This document shows, in pieces, positions 7,851 to 15,816 of a stretch of 64,000 nucleotides of DNA (within the stretch, counting starts at the first letter, position 1; every line of letters starts with the position of its first letter). Under the pieces are notes generated by a model. It did no database searches and was not told the DNA's origin. It saw only the letters and a list, made by a program, of their open reading frames with translations. A program made the translations under genes and the position numbers. Source of the DNA: UBA5436 sp050951845 (GTDB lineage Bacteria > Bacillota > Clostridia > Saccharofermentanales > DTU023); NCBI GenBank assembly GCA_050951845.1, contig JBMNJV010000004.1:186001-250000 (forward strand). The letters run 5' to 3'.

Positions 7851-8287
7851 GCATTTATTAAAAATAATTTTAAAAAAATTTTTTGAGTGAATACAAAAAA
7901 ATAAGCACGTGTTCGAACATTGCGTAAATAGGGGAGCCACAAAAAAGACGACAAAACGGATACAATCCTGAGTCGTCTTTTTTATGCCGAAAATTTCTTT
8001 TTTGCACGATGGAATCTGTATTAGAGACAATTCTTATTTCAGCCTTATGATCATGAGTGGTAAATTTGATTGCAGTAGCTACACTGTTATTAGGTTGGTC
8101 ACATAGGTCAAGCATGTGTACTATTTTCAAACTAATCACACATGGCTTTAAATAAAATATATCTTTAATTTTTAACATAAACAAATTTTAAGATTGGGGG
8201 TGTAAATATGAAATAGTCATTTTTTATAGAATAATTCACATAGATATGATAGAATAGGTGTAGTTTCAAGGACGGAAGGTATATCTT
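7851..8287. other. AT-rich boundary region, candidate prophage right attachment zone
   Basis: No convincing gene. It begins with a run of A/T (7856-7884), then the 10-bp palindrome TGTTCGAACA at 7911-7920, then a stem-loop at 7941-7983. A reverse-strand frame from 8184 to 7870 encodes 104 residues with a plausible-looking central stretch (AIKFTTHDHKAEIRIVSNTD). It has no good ribosome site and overlaps the stem-loop, so I treat it as a possible remnant. The attachment site is expected here but cannot be set without the left end. Confidence 0.4.
7941..7983 (+). terminator. long stem-loop with T-run, probable bidirectional terminator
   Basis: AAAAAAGACGAC (7941-7952) pairs perfectly with GTCGTCTTTTTT (7972-7983) around a 19-base loop. 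The A and T runs at both ends make it usable in either direction. It separates prophage from the following bacterial genes. Confidence 0.6.
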
Positions 8288-8500
8288 ATGGCAGTATCCT
8301 ACGACAAACTGTTACATCTATTGATCGACCGGCAGATGAGCAATTCGGAACTCATCAAAAAAGCCGGTTTCTCCGGCAATGTTATGACGCATATCAAACG
8401 CAGAAAATATATCTCTCTTGACAGTATTGAAAGAATCTGCCGGGTGCTTGACTGCGGTGTGGATGATATTTTGGAATTTATTAATGAGAATAACACTTGA
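8288..8500 (+). CDS. small Cro/CI (Xre)-family transcriptional regulator
   Basis: This 70-residue protein consists of little more than a helix-turn-helix domain. It reads YDKLLHLLIDRQMSNSELIK, a recognition-helix region 'AGFSGNVMTHIKRRKYISLD', and the family ending 'ICRVLDCGVDDILEFI'. This is the short Xre type common in Clostridia. CGGAAGG lies about 8 bases upstream of the ATG. It is likely to control itself or the TetR gene just downstream (134-bp gap). It could be a leftover lysogeny regulator of the prophage, but the codon use looks like that of the downstream genes, so I favour a bacterial gene. Confidence 0.85.
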   Translation: MAVSYDKLLHLLIDRQMSNSELIKKAGFSGNVMTHIKRRKYISLDSIERICRVLDCGVDDILEFINENNT

Positions 8501-8590
8501 TGAGACTGTACTGATTCTGTTAAATACTGAAATTTTGGTAAACGTTTCAAATTTTAAAATGGTGATGGGGCCTGCTAACTAAAGATGAAT

Positions 8591-8607
8591 TTTTAAGTTA
8601 ACAGAAC
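8591..8607 (+). promoter_or_regulatory. candidate operator, copy 1 (upstream of TetR gene)
   Basis: TTTTAAGTTAACAG (8591-8604) followed by AACA. The same 14 bases, followed by TACA, occur at 11354-11367 in front of the radical SAM gene, at nearly the same distance from the start codon. A shared site fits control of both genes by the TetR regulator. Confidence 0.4.
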
Positions 8608-8633
8608 AGGTTATAGGGAAAGGAGGGAACTTT

Positions 8634-9188
8634 ATGGCAAATTCCAATATAACAAAACAGGCGCTTTCAACAGCCTTGAAAGAACTCATGAAAGAAGTTC
8701 CTTTCGATAAAATCCGTATAGCAGATATTTGCAATCGATGTGACATGAACCGAAAGAGTTTCTATTATCATTTTAAAGATAAGTATGACCTTTTAAACTG
8801 GATATTTGACACCGAATTCATTTCATTTGCTAAGGATCTTTCACAAGCTGAAGAACTTAATGAGCATGTAGATGCAGTCCAAAATATATGCAACTATTTT
8901 TATGAAAACAGAGATTTCTATCGCAAGGCGTTACGAACAGAAGGACAAAACTCTTTTCCTGAACATTTCCGAGCATATGTTATGCCGATTATGAAGCTGA
9001 GAATTGAGTATTTATTCGGTGACAGCGAAGATGAGTTTGCATTGAATTTTTTTACTGATGCAGCGGTGGCTACAATAGAGCGTTGGTTGTTAGATAAAAA
9101 TTGTATGCAACCGGATAAATTTATGAACAAATTGCTGCACATTGTGCAGCAGGGAGCTGAGGCATTACACAATGAATTAAATAAGTAG
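8634..9188 (+). CDS. TetR/AcrR-family transcriptional regulator
   Basis: This 184-residue protein has the typical N-terminal DNA-binding domain. It reads TKQALSTALKELMKEVPFDK, a helix-turn-helix 'IRIADICNRCDMNRKSFYYH', and then 'FKDKYDLLNWIF'. The C-terminal ligand domain looks like the TetR_C_8 (DhaS-like) type found in Firmicutes, with 'FYRKALRTEGQNSFPEHF' and 'RWLLDKNCMQP'. AAAGGAGGG precedes the ATG. It is convergent with the patatin operon. The 14-bp motif upstream is repeated before the radical SAM gene, so I infer that it represses itself and that gene in response to an unknown small molecule. Confidence 0.9.
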   Translation: MANSNITKQALSTALKELMKEVPFDKIRIADICNRCDMNRKSFYYHFKDKYDLLNWIFDTEFISFAKDLSQAEELNEHVDAVQNICNYFYENRDFYRKALRTEGQNSFPEHFRAYVMPIMKLRIEYLFGDSEDEFALNFFTDAAVATIERWLLDKNCMQPDKFMNKLLHIVQQGAEALHNELNK

Positions 9189-9229
9189 TAAAAATTGATT
9201 AAAAATCTTATGATAATTACTCTTTGCAA

Positions 9230-10090
9230 TTAACAATTATTATCTTTTAAGAAATTGGTGATCTTTACTCCATCTTGGTAGCCTTTTTGATATAGTTGAC
9301 GGAGTGCATCTGTATCCCGGCTTAATGTGCTGACACCGCAGGTGTCATCAGGTGCTACGATCAACAACATTCCGCATGCAGCAAGATTTTGAGCTAACAT
9401 CACACCTTTATTGTAATTTTCCGCTTGATGCTCAAGTCTTTCGGCTACCAGCGGATATTCTTTTTGAATGTGTTTTGCAATTTTCTTATCTTGATCAGAT
9501 GTCATGATCGTATTTTCAGGTAATGTCAGAAGGAGTACAACCCTGTCGCAACCGAGCAAAAATGCTTTTTGAATCGGAATAGAATCAGCAAGAGCACCAT
9601 CGTAATAGAGTTTGTCTCCTACGGCATAAGGTTGGCATACAAAAGGCATAGCACATGATGCTTTAAGAATACTATAATCATCCTGATGCAAATCACTTTT
9701 ATCAAAATATTTTGCATTGCCGGTTTCCGCTTCTGTGGCTACAACGATAAATTCCGTGGGATTAGCAACAACAGCCGGATAATCTAACGGATTTTCCCCA
9801 TCTGAATTACTCAGCGTGCTGTAAATGTAATCAAGATCAAGGAATGATTTTTTGGAACGAAAATTCTTCATGCCGGCATACTCTTCCCGCAAAATATATT
9901 CAGTATAAAACTGATAGTTTCTACCTCTCTGACCGGCAATATATGTGATTAAATTGCCGCTTCCGGCAGATACACCAACTGCAAGGTCAAAATGAATATT
10001 GTAATCTATACAGTAGTCCAGAACTCCGGCTGTATAAATTCCTCTGAAACCGCCGCCCACATCTACGATGCCTATTTTTTCACTTTTCAC
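9230..10090 (-). CDS. patatin-like phospholipase family protein
   Basis: This is a 286-residue protein of the RssA/YjjU-type patatin family, which are serine acyl hydrolases acting on lipids. The oxyanion glycine loop is DVGGGFRGIYTAG (10-22), the nucleophile motif is GVSAGS with Ser41, and the catalytic aspartate lies in YDGA (Asp164), so the Ser-Asp dyad is complete. No signal peptide, so it is cytoplasmic or at the inner face of the membrane. The start is GTG. Its first bases overlap the stop of the upstream gene (GTGA, 4 bases), and AGAAGG lies upstream, so translation is coupled to the degenerate radical SAM protein. The pairing suggests that the two proteins work on the same lipid or acylated substrate. 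The substrate is unknown. Confidence 0.9.
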   Translation of the reverse strand: MKSEKIGIVDVGGGFRGIYTAGVLDYCIDYNIHFDLAVGVSAGSGNLITYIAGQRGRNYQFYTEYILREEYAGMKNFRSKKSFLDLDYIYSTLSNSDGENPLDYPAVVANPTEFIVVATEAETGNAKYFDKSDLHQDDYSILKASCAMPFVCQPYAVGDKLYYDGALADSIPIQKAFLLGCDRVVLLLTLPENTIMTSDQDKKIAKHIQKEYPLVAERLEHQAENYNKGVMLAQNLAACGMLLIVAPDDTCGVSTLSRDTDALRQLYQKGYQDGVKITNFLKDNNC

Positions 10091-11115
10091 ATTAATTTAC
10101 CTTCTGTTTTTGTACAAGTATTCAATAGAATATCTGTAATATTGCTTCGAAAGAGGTTATGGTGTCCATTCTCGAAGGTTTTTTCACAATCACATAAATT
10201 GCCTTTTTTATTAAAGTATACGAAACAAGCATCCTCTGAAATAATCGTGTCAACCAGACAATTATCCCCTTGCAAATCCCATGCGATCGTACTGTACGAT
10301 TGGTCAAGGCGAATTTGCTTCACTGTCGAATATATTACTTGGCGAACTTCTCTCAAACAATTCTTTTCCGGTATCAGAACGAAAAAAACAGGTAAAAACT
10401 CTTGAACACTATTGAATAAATCACCATTGATGATGATTTCTGTGTTTTTCTGTCCATACTCATACCATATAGAGTAAAGCATTTTATTTGCACGAAGTAC
10501 AGCACAAACATCGGTGATATTTCCATCGTAACGAATAACGACCATCAGGTTTTTTAAGATAGTTGCTTCTTCAAGGAATCTGAGGGTTATGTCCTTAGGA
10601 TCACAAAACACACAAAAAGCACTGTCAGGGTGTTTTTTTATAATGGAAAATATTTTACCTGGTTGTCCCGATACAAAGAACATCCATGTGTAAATACCTA
10701 AACTTTCACCCTCGAAGATCAGATCATCATATTTTTGAAATTTATTTTCGCACAGTTTTGAGTCCATCTCAACGCATATCGTCCATGGAATATTGCAACC
10801 CAGAACCTTCTCATTTTCCCGGATACGTTTTGCACCAACGGTACAACTGTTATATCCTACGTTGATACCGAATGTATAGAGTTTTTCTGTGTCTACATAC
10901 GTTATAACATCTCTTATTAACTCATAATAAGCACTGTTCTCATTCTGAAGCATATTTTGGGCAACTGTAAAAAAGTTCTTTTGAAATCTGCCATCCGATA
11001 ATTGCAGAGCAAAATCGATCAGGTTTCTGATGCCTCGTTCCGGACTGTGTTTAATGCTTTTTAATGCCTTTTTAACAATAGTTTCAACTAATAATCGAGG
11101 CATTCTATTTTTCAT
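10087..11115 (-). CDS. radical-SAM-like protein lacking the iron-sulfur cysteine motif
   Basis: This 342-residue protein can be aligned by eye with the intact radical SAM enzyme encoded divergently at 11398-12744. Shared features are the N-terminal helical region with 'SPERGIRNLI' against 'DPEKGFPKIL', the CNIPW motif just before the active-site loop, the following 'EGESLGIYTWMFFVSGQPGK' against 'QGNEMGTYMYIYSGGEPLVR', and 'KKHPDSAFCVFCDP' against 'EAHPDCMFLAFTNG'. The CxxxCxxC cluster motif is absent (replaced by SKLCENKF), the GGEP motif has become SGQPG, and the SPASM-like C-terminal cysteines are not recognisable. The frame is intact, so it is more likely a catalytically dead partner or regulator than a pseudogene. 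It is translationally coupled to the patatin gene. Confidence 0.7.
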   Translation of the reverse strand: MKNRMPRLLVETIVKKALKSIKHSPERGIRNLIDFALQLSDGRFQKNFFTVAQNMLQNENSAYYELIRDVITYVDTEKLYTFGINVGYNSCTVGAKRIRENEKVLGCNIPWTICVEMDSKLCENKFQKYDDLIFEGESLGIYTWMFFVSGQPGKIFSIIKKHPDSAFCVFCDPKDITLRFLEEATILKNLMVVIRYDGNITDVCAVLRANKMLYSIWYEYGQKNTEIIINGDLFNSVQEFLPVFFVLIPEKNCLREVRQVIYSTVKQIRLDQSYSTIAWDLQGDNCLVDTIISEDACFVYFNKKGNLCDCEKTFENGHHNLFRSNITDILLNTCTKTEGKLM

Positions 11116-11353
11116 TTGTGTATATATGCTCCTTCTAAATTACAGATATACCCTCTGTAGCCTAACCATAGAGTATTAAAAGAGATAATTGCCAACAATC
11201 CACAAAGTTCTCTTAATGTCGTAAAAGGTGACAGATTATCAGTTGTGTTACAATTTAGGACTTTTGCTATTTTATGTCTAATGCTCTTTCAAAGTATGTT
11301 TTTTATAATCTGATTAAATAAACATTGTATTTGCCAACTGATTTTTGGAATAA

Positions 11354-11370
11354 TTTTAAGTTAACAGTAC
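11354..11370 (+). promoter_or_regulatory. candidate operator, copy 2 (upstream of radical SAM gene)
   Basis: TTTTAAGTTAACAG (11354-11367) followed by TACA, identical over 14 bases to the copy at 8591 before the TetR gene, and lying about 30 bases before the ATG in both cases. Confidence 0.4.
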
Positions 11371-11397
11371 ACTTTACAGAAAAAGGAGAAATATACG

Positions 11398-12744
11398 ATG
11401 AGCAGAACATTTAAAGAAAACATACAATCCTTTGCAATAAAGCAAGTTCTTAACTACCTTGATGAAGATCCGGAAAAGGGTTTTCCTAAAATATTAGGAT
11501 GGGCTGAAAAGTTTGACAAGGATGGAAATCTTGCACATTTGATTAAACCTTTTCACTCAGTTTTAGATGATCCGGATAACAACTGGAACATACTTATCAA
11601 GAGTCTCTGGACTGATATAGATCCTGAAGTTCGCAAAGTTTTTTTCGAGAATTTTGTTATAAATGCAACATTTATCGGTTTTCCCCGACAGAAAAAATGG
11701 AAAAAAGAACATAACTGCAACATCCCATGGGCCATTTTGATGGATCTTACATCTGCCTGCAATCTGAAATGTATCGGATGTTGGGCAGCAGATTACGGTC
11801 AACAGCTGAATTTGGAATACGAGGTACTTGATGATATTATCCGTCAGGGTAACGAGATGGGTACCTATATGTATATTTACTCCGGGGGTGAGCCATTAGT
11901 TCGTAAGGACGATATTATTCGTTTGTGCGAGGCACATCCTGACTGTATGTTCCTGGCTTTCACCAATGGAACGTTGATTGATGAAAAGTTTGCTGATGAA
12001 ATGCTGCGGGTTAAGAACTTTGTACCTGCTATCAGTATCGAGGGATTTGAAGAAGCAACTGATTACCGTCGCGGCAAGGGTACCTATCAGAAGGTTCAGA
12101 ACGCTATGCGCATTCTGAAAGAAAAGAAATTAATATTTGGTGCATCCTGTTGCTATACCTCTAAGAATATAGATTCCCTAAGTTCTGAGGAATACATCGA
12201 TATGTTGGTAGAATCAGGGGCAAAATTTGCGTGGTTCTTTCATTATATGCCGATTGGCAATACGGCTGTTCCTGAACTATTACCCTTACCTGAACAACGA
12301 GAAATTATGTACCATAAAATCAGAGAATATAGAAAAAGCAAACCGATTTTTACCATTGATTTTCAAAATGACGGAGAATTTGTTAACGGATGTATTGCAG
12401 GTGGTAATTCATATCTGCACATTAATGCTAACGGTGATATAGAGCCCTGTGCGTTTATTCACTACGCAGACTCCAACATCAGAAACCATACACTCATAGA
12501 AGCATACAAACGTCCTTTGTTTATGGCTTATAAAGAAGGACAACCTTTTAATGAGAATATGCTCCGTCCTTGTCCAATGCTGGAAAACCCGGAATGTCTC
12601 TGCAATATGGTAAAACGTTCCGGTGCACATTCAACTGATATGCAGTCTCCTGAAAATATTGATGACTTGTATGCCAAGTGTAAACCGTACGCAGACCGCT
12701 GGACTCCCAAGGCAGATGAACTCTGGGCTGCAAGTCACAAGTAG
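11398..12744 (+). CDS. radical SAM enzyme with C-terminal SPASM-like cysteines
   Basis: This is a 448-residue protein. The iron-sulfur motif CNLKCIGC holds Cys121, Cys125 and Cys128 (CxxxCxxC), followed by YSGGEPLVRKDD and 'TNGTLIDEKFADE', which are standard radical SAM features that bind the cluster and S-adenosylmethionine. The C-terminal part contains several cysteines in a SPASM-like layout ('CIAGGNSYLHINANGDIEPC', then 'RPCPMLENPECLCNM'), which usually hold extra clusters in enzymes modifying peptides or other large substrates. An N-terminal helical domain of about 115 residues precedes the core. AAAAGGAG lies 11 or so bases upstream of the ATG. No obvious precursor peptide gene was seen nearby. 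The substrate is unknown. The neighbours (TetR, patatin, degenerate paralogue) suggest a membrane lipid or small metabolite. Confidence 0.9.
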   Translation: MSRTFKENIQSFAIKQVLNYLDEDPEKGFPKILGWAEKFDKDGNLAHLIKPFHSVLDDPDNNWNILIKSLWTDIDPEVRKVFFENFVINATFIGFPRQKKWKKEHNCNIPWAILMDLTSACNLKCIGCWAADYGQQLNLEYEVLDDIIRQGNEMGTYMYIYSGGEPLVRKDDIIRLCEAHPDCMFLAFTNGTLIDEKFADEMLRVKNFVPAISIEGFEEATDYRRGKGTYQKVQNAMRILKEKKLIFGASCCYTSKNIDSLSSEEYIDMLVESGAKFAWFFHYMPIGNTAVPELLPLPEQREIMYHKIREYRKSKPIFTIDFQNDGEFVNGCIAGGNSYLHINANGDIEPCAFIHYADSNIRNHTLIEAYKRPLFMAYKEGQPFNENMLRPCPMLENPECLCNMVKRSGAHSTDMQSPENIDDLYAKCKPYADRWTPKADELWAASHK

Positions 12745-13030
12745 TATTCATCACAAAACAAATTAAGATAATATGAAGTGACACCGCAATTTGTAAAAAA
12801 CCAACTGCACGAAACTTTGTGTTTCATTTCATTTATTTAGTTTCATATCGTTTGTTCTAGTTTGTATAGCCGATTAAAAGTTTCGTGAGGATATTTTTCT
12901 TTCAATTGTAGATTATTTTAAAAAAGATGTGATACCATTAACTCATACCTGACTATATTCTGTTTGTTTTCGGAATTTATAATCTAGGGTACTTATTTTC
13001 TTGGAGTAGTATAATGAGTTGGAGGATTTA

Positions 13031-13465
13031 ATGATTGTCAGAAAAATGACCATAGAAGATTATGATGCAGTCTATCAACTCTGGATTATGTGCACCGGAA
13101 TGGGATTGAACAATTTAGACGATTCCAAAGAGGGCATTCAGAAATTTTTGAACAGAAATCCGGAGACATGTTTTGTTGCCGTTCAGGATGATATTGACGG
13201 TGTCATCTTGTCAGGGCATGACGGACGCAGAGGGTATATTTATCACACGGCAGTCAGACCTAAGTGCCGTCATCAAGGTATCGGCTCAAAATTGGTTTTG
13301 GCATCGATGCAAGCATTGGAAAAACTGGGGATTACCAGAGTGGCTCTTGTGGCTTTTGAGGACAATAAGGCAGGTAATGCTTTTTGGGAAAAACAAGGGT
13401 TTACCGTGAGAGATGATTTGATTTACAGAAACAAGACTATTAACCTTGCGATGAAGAAACTTTAA
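13031..13465 (+). CDS. GNAT-family N-acetyltransferase
   Basis: This 144-residue protein is given its start at ATG 13031 because GGAGG lies 5 bases upstream. The in-frame TTG at 13019 sits before the ribosome site. The GNAT core is complete. Beta-strand motif 'CFVAVQDDIDGVILSGHDGR' is followed by the acetyl-CoA-binding loop 'RPKCRHQGIGSKLVLASMQA' (R/Q-x-x-G-x-G/A type) and 'NKAGNAFWEKQGF'. These enzymes transfer acetyl from acetyl-CoA to an amine of a small molecule or protein. It resembles the YpeA/RimI-like type, but the substrate cannot be read from sequence. It stands alone, after a 285-bp gap. Confidence 0.9.
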   Translation: MIVRKMTIEDYDAVYQLWIMCTGMGLNNLDDSKEGIQKFLNRNPETCFVAVQDDIDGVILSGHDGRRGYIYHTAVRPKCRHQGIGSKLVLASMQALEKLGITRVALVAFEDNKAGNAFWEKQGFTVRDDLIYRNKTINLAMKKL

Positions 13466-13571
13466 GGGTCCAGATTCGATATTCTGCTGGTATATAAAAT
13501 TCAGTTTAAATAAGTTGATTAAGCAACTTCAAATTCAAAAAGAATAAAGCATTATGTTAAGGAGTAATCAA

Positions 13572-14903
13572 ATGACAAAAAGAATCGTTATAATCGGTGC
13601 GGCAGGTCGCGATTTTCACAATTTCAACACCGTCTACAGAAACAATCCCAACTGCAAGGTTGTGGCTTTCACCGCCGCCCAGATTCCTGATATAGCAGGT
13701 CGTTGTTATCCGGCAGATCTTGCAGGAACCCTATATCCGGATGGGATACCGATTGTTGAGCAAAGTGAGCTTGCCGAGCTCATCAAAAAAGAAAACATCG
13801 ATGAGTGCATTTTTTCCTATAGTGACATTAACTATCATGATCTAATGAACCTCGGCGCTCTGGTCAATGCTGCAGGAGCCGGCTTTAAACTTCTGGGTCC
13901 CAAGGCAACGATGATCCCTAGCAACAAGCCCGTCATCGCTGTTTGCGCAGTGAGGACCGGCTGTGGAAAGAGCCAGACTTCCCGCAAAATCATCGAGATT
14001 CTCCAGGAAAACGGCTTAAAGGTTGTCGCTGTGCGCCACCCGATGCCCTATGGTAATTTGAGCGAACAGAAGGTACAGCGTTTTGCCAAAATCGACGATC
14101 TGAAAAAGCATGCATGCACCATTGAAGAAATGGAAGAATATGAGCCGCACATTGTTCGAGGCACTGTAATTTATGCGGGTGTAGATTATGAGGCCATTTT
14201 AAACGCTGCCGAAAACGACCCCGATGGTTGTGATGTAATTATCTGGGATGGCGGTAACAACGACTTCCCCTTTTACAAACCGGATCTGATGATTACAGTT
14301 GCAGATCCTCTTCGCCCCGGTCATGAAGTTTCTTACTATCCCGGTGAAATCGCCTTGAGAATGGCGGATGCTGTAGTGATCAACAAGATCGACAGCGCCG
14401 ATTATCAAGATATTATTACAGTTCGTGGAAACATTAGAAAGGTTAACCCGGAAGCCACTGTTATTGACGCAGCAAGCATCCTTACTGTTGACGATATATC
14501 CGCCATACGCGGCAAGCGTGTTCTGGTTGTGGAAGACGGACCTACACTTACCCACGGCGAGATGAAAGTCGGTGCGGGAGTTGTTGCGGCACAACGTTTC
14601 GGTGCGGCCGAGCTCGTAGATCCTCGGCCCTATGCCGTGGGCAAGCTCAAAGATACTTTCCGAACCTACCCGGAAATAGGAACATTACTGCCGGCTATGG
14701 GATATGGTGACGAGCAGATAACAGACCTTGCCGCAACGATTGATGCCTGCGAATGCGACAGCGTTATTATTGCAACACCTATCGACTTAAAGCGTGTCAT
14801 CGATATTAGTAAGCCCTGCGTTAAGGTAGATTATCAACTTCAGGAAATCGGAAAGCCGGATCTGGAAATGGTAATCGGTGATTTTATAAAGAAAATTAAA
14901 TAG
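13572..14903 (+). CDS. cyclic 2,3-diphosphoglycerate synthetase-like GTPase
   Basis: This 443-residue protein starts at the ATG at 13572, with AAGGAG 7 bases upstream; an earlier ATG at 13554 lies before that site. The N-terminal half is a Rossmann-like domain (RIVIIGAAGRDFHNFN at the start, then 'CKVVAFTAAQIPDIAGR'). The middle has a P-loop, RTGCGKSQTS at about 128-137, and a guanine-binding type 'VINKID'. This architecture is that of COG2403, named after the archaeal enzyme that makes cyclic 2,3-diphosphoglycerate, a stress solute. In bacteria the function is unproven. The gene is visibly richer in G and C than its neighbours, which suggests later acquisition. No partner gene is linked closely. 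Confidence 0.8.
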   Translation: MTKRIVIIGAAGRDFHNFNTVYRNNPNCKVVAFTAAQIPDIAGRCYPADLAGTLYPDGIPIVEQSELAELIKKENIDECIFSYSDINYHDLMNLGALVNAAGAGFKLLGPKATMIPSNKPVIAVCAVRTGCGKSQTSRKIIEILQENGLKVVAVRHPMPYGNLSEQKVQRFAKIDDLKKHACTIEEMEEYEPHIVRGTVIYAGVDYEAILNAAENDPDGCDVIIWDGGNNDFPFYKPDLMITVADPLRPGHEVSYYPGEIALRMADAVVINKIDSADYQDIITVRGNIRKVNPEATVIDAASILTVDDISAIRGKRVLVVEDGPTLTHGEMKVGAGVVAAQRFGAAELVDPRPYAVGKLKDTFRTYPEIGTLLPAMGYGDEQITDLAATIDACECDSVIIATPIDLKRVIDISKPCVKVDYQLQEIGKPDLEMVIGDFIKKIK

Positions 14904-14928
14904 TTGCATTAACAACTGCTGAAATATA

Positions 14929-15282
14929 TCATTCCGTATCATCCTTCATTAATTTAGCTATATAGTGCGGGATCATTGAAACTTGCATGGACATATCTAC
15001 CTGATGGTTTTCATCAATGCATTCATCCCAATATTCAAGATGTTTTTTATCTATCCAAGAATCAGATTGGTCTACTCTGATGCCATTTTATCCTTGGATA
15101 GAGTACCAATAGAGATAATCTGCGTCTTCAGATTTTTCTCTGAAAATAGTTTCAACGTACATTTTTTCGCCGTCTAAAGTAAGTAATACATCTTCCATAT
15201 TTTCATTTAAGAAGCTCACCCATTTATCCACTATATCTGATTTACCATCTCGAACACGAAATCTCGATAATTCAATATTAAT
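14929..15282 (-). pseudogene. broken DUF6176-family gene (in-frame stop, lost start codon)
   Basis: The reverse strand encodes IELSRFRVRDGKSDIVDKWV, then 'FLNENMEDVLLTLDGEKMYV', 'LYWYSIQG', a TAA stop (15088-15090), and continues in the same frame with 'SWIDKKHLEYWDECIDENHQ' to a final TGA. I recognise this as the DUF6176 family of about 110 residues and unknown function. Where the family has ATG there is ATT (15282-15280), 8 bases after a GGAG site. So there are two lesions, a lost start codon and an internal stop, with no frameshift. The remaining sequence is still highly readable, so inactivation is recent. A sequencing error is possible for one site but unlikely for both. Confidence 0.8.
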
Positions 15283-15816
15283 ATTATTATCTCCTGAAAT
15301 TCTGTTATTCCTGATCTTATTTTAAAAGTTTGTAGTGAAAATTTTCTTCAACTTTTCCCCGGTTTGCTTTTCAGAACGGGATTGTGTCAAAATTTACGGT
15401 GCTGCAAATCATAATCCACAAAGCCGTAATTATTGACGCTTCAGGCCCGGTTGACATGCATTTTATATTCGGATTGTGTCAAAATTTGAAGCTCAGGATC
15501 CATGATTGAGATAATTGTTTTGAAACAACCCGCGGGACTTTTTTATTATAAAAGAGTAGAGTATATTTGTCGTATCTATCAAAATACTTATCAATAGTTG
15601 AATTAGATTTCTTTTAGTGAAAAGGCGTATTTAATACGAATAATAAATTCATTGAAATTGATGAATGTACATGGCCAAGAATGATGCACAGTTCAATCTT
15701 TAGAAATGGTGCAGAACCGGTGTTTTGAAATACATTTGAAGCTGATGTTGCTGTGTTTAGGCTTTTTTGATTTAACAATTAATATGCTGCTGTGGCAGCG
15801 GGAACAGGAGGTTGTT
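15283..15816. other. gene-free stretch with a repeated IS-end-like motif
   Basis: No gene recognised in this 534-bp stretch. It contains two direct copies of a 17-bp motif (15379-15395 and 15471-15487), a short GC palindrome CCCGCGGG at about 15529 next to a T-run, and AT-rich sequence up to the YbaK gene. It looks like the scar of a lost element or gene. Confidence 0.5.
15379..15487 (+). repeat. 17-bp direct repeat pair
   Basis: GGATTGTGTCAAAATTT occurs at 15379-15395 and again at 15471-15487, 92 bases apart. The sequence resembles the ends of IS256/Mutator-type insertion sequences, but no transposase is present, so this is only a resemblance. Confidence 0.6.

Noticed and set aside
7911..7920. 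TGTTCGAACA as an SOS (LexA/DinR) box
   Set aside because: The Gram-positive box is CGAAC-N4-GTTCG, with arms in the opposite order. This palindrome has no such spacing.
7870..8184. reverse-strand frame of 104 residues near the prophage border
   Set aside because: No good ribosome site, overlaps a stem-loop, and no recognisable family. Recorded in the region note, not as a gene.
10087..11115. pseudogene call for the radical SAM paralogue
   Set aside because: The frame is intact over 342 codons and its end overlaps the patatin start in a coupled arrangement, so selection for a product is more likely.
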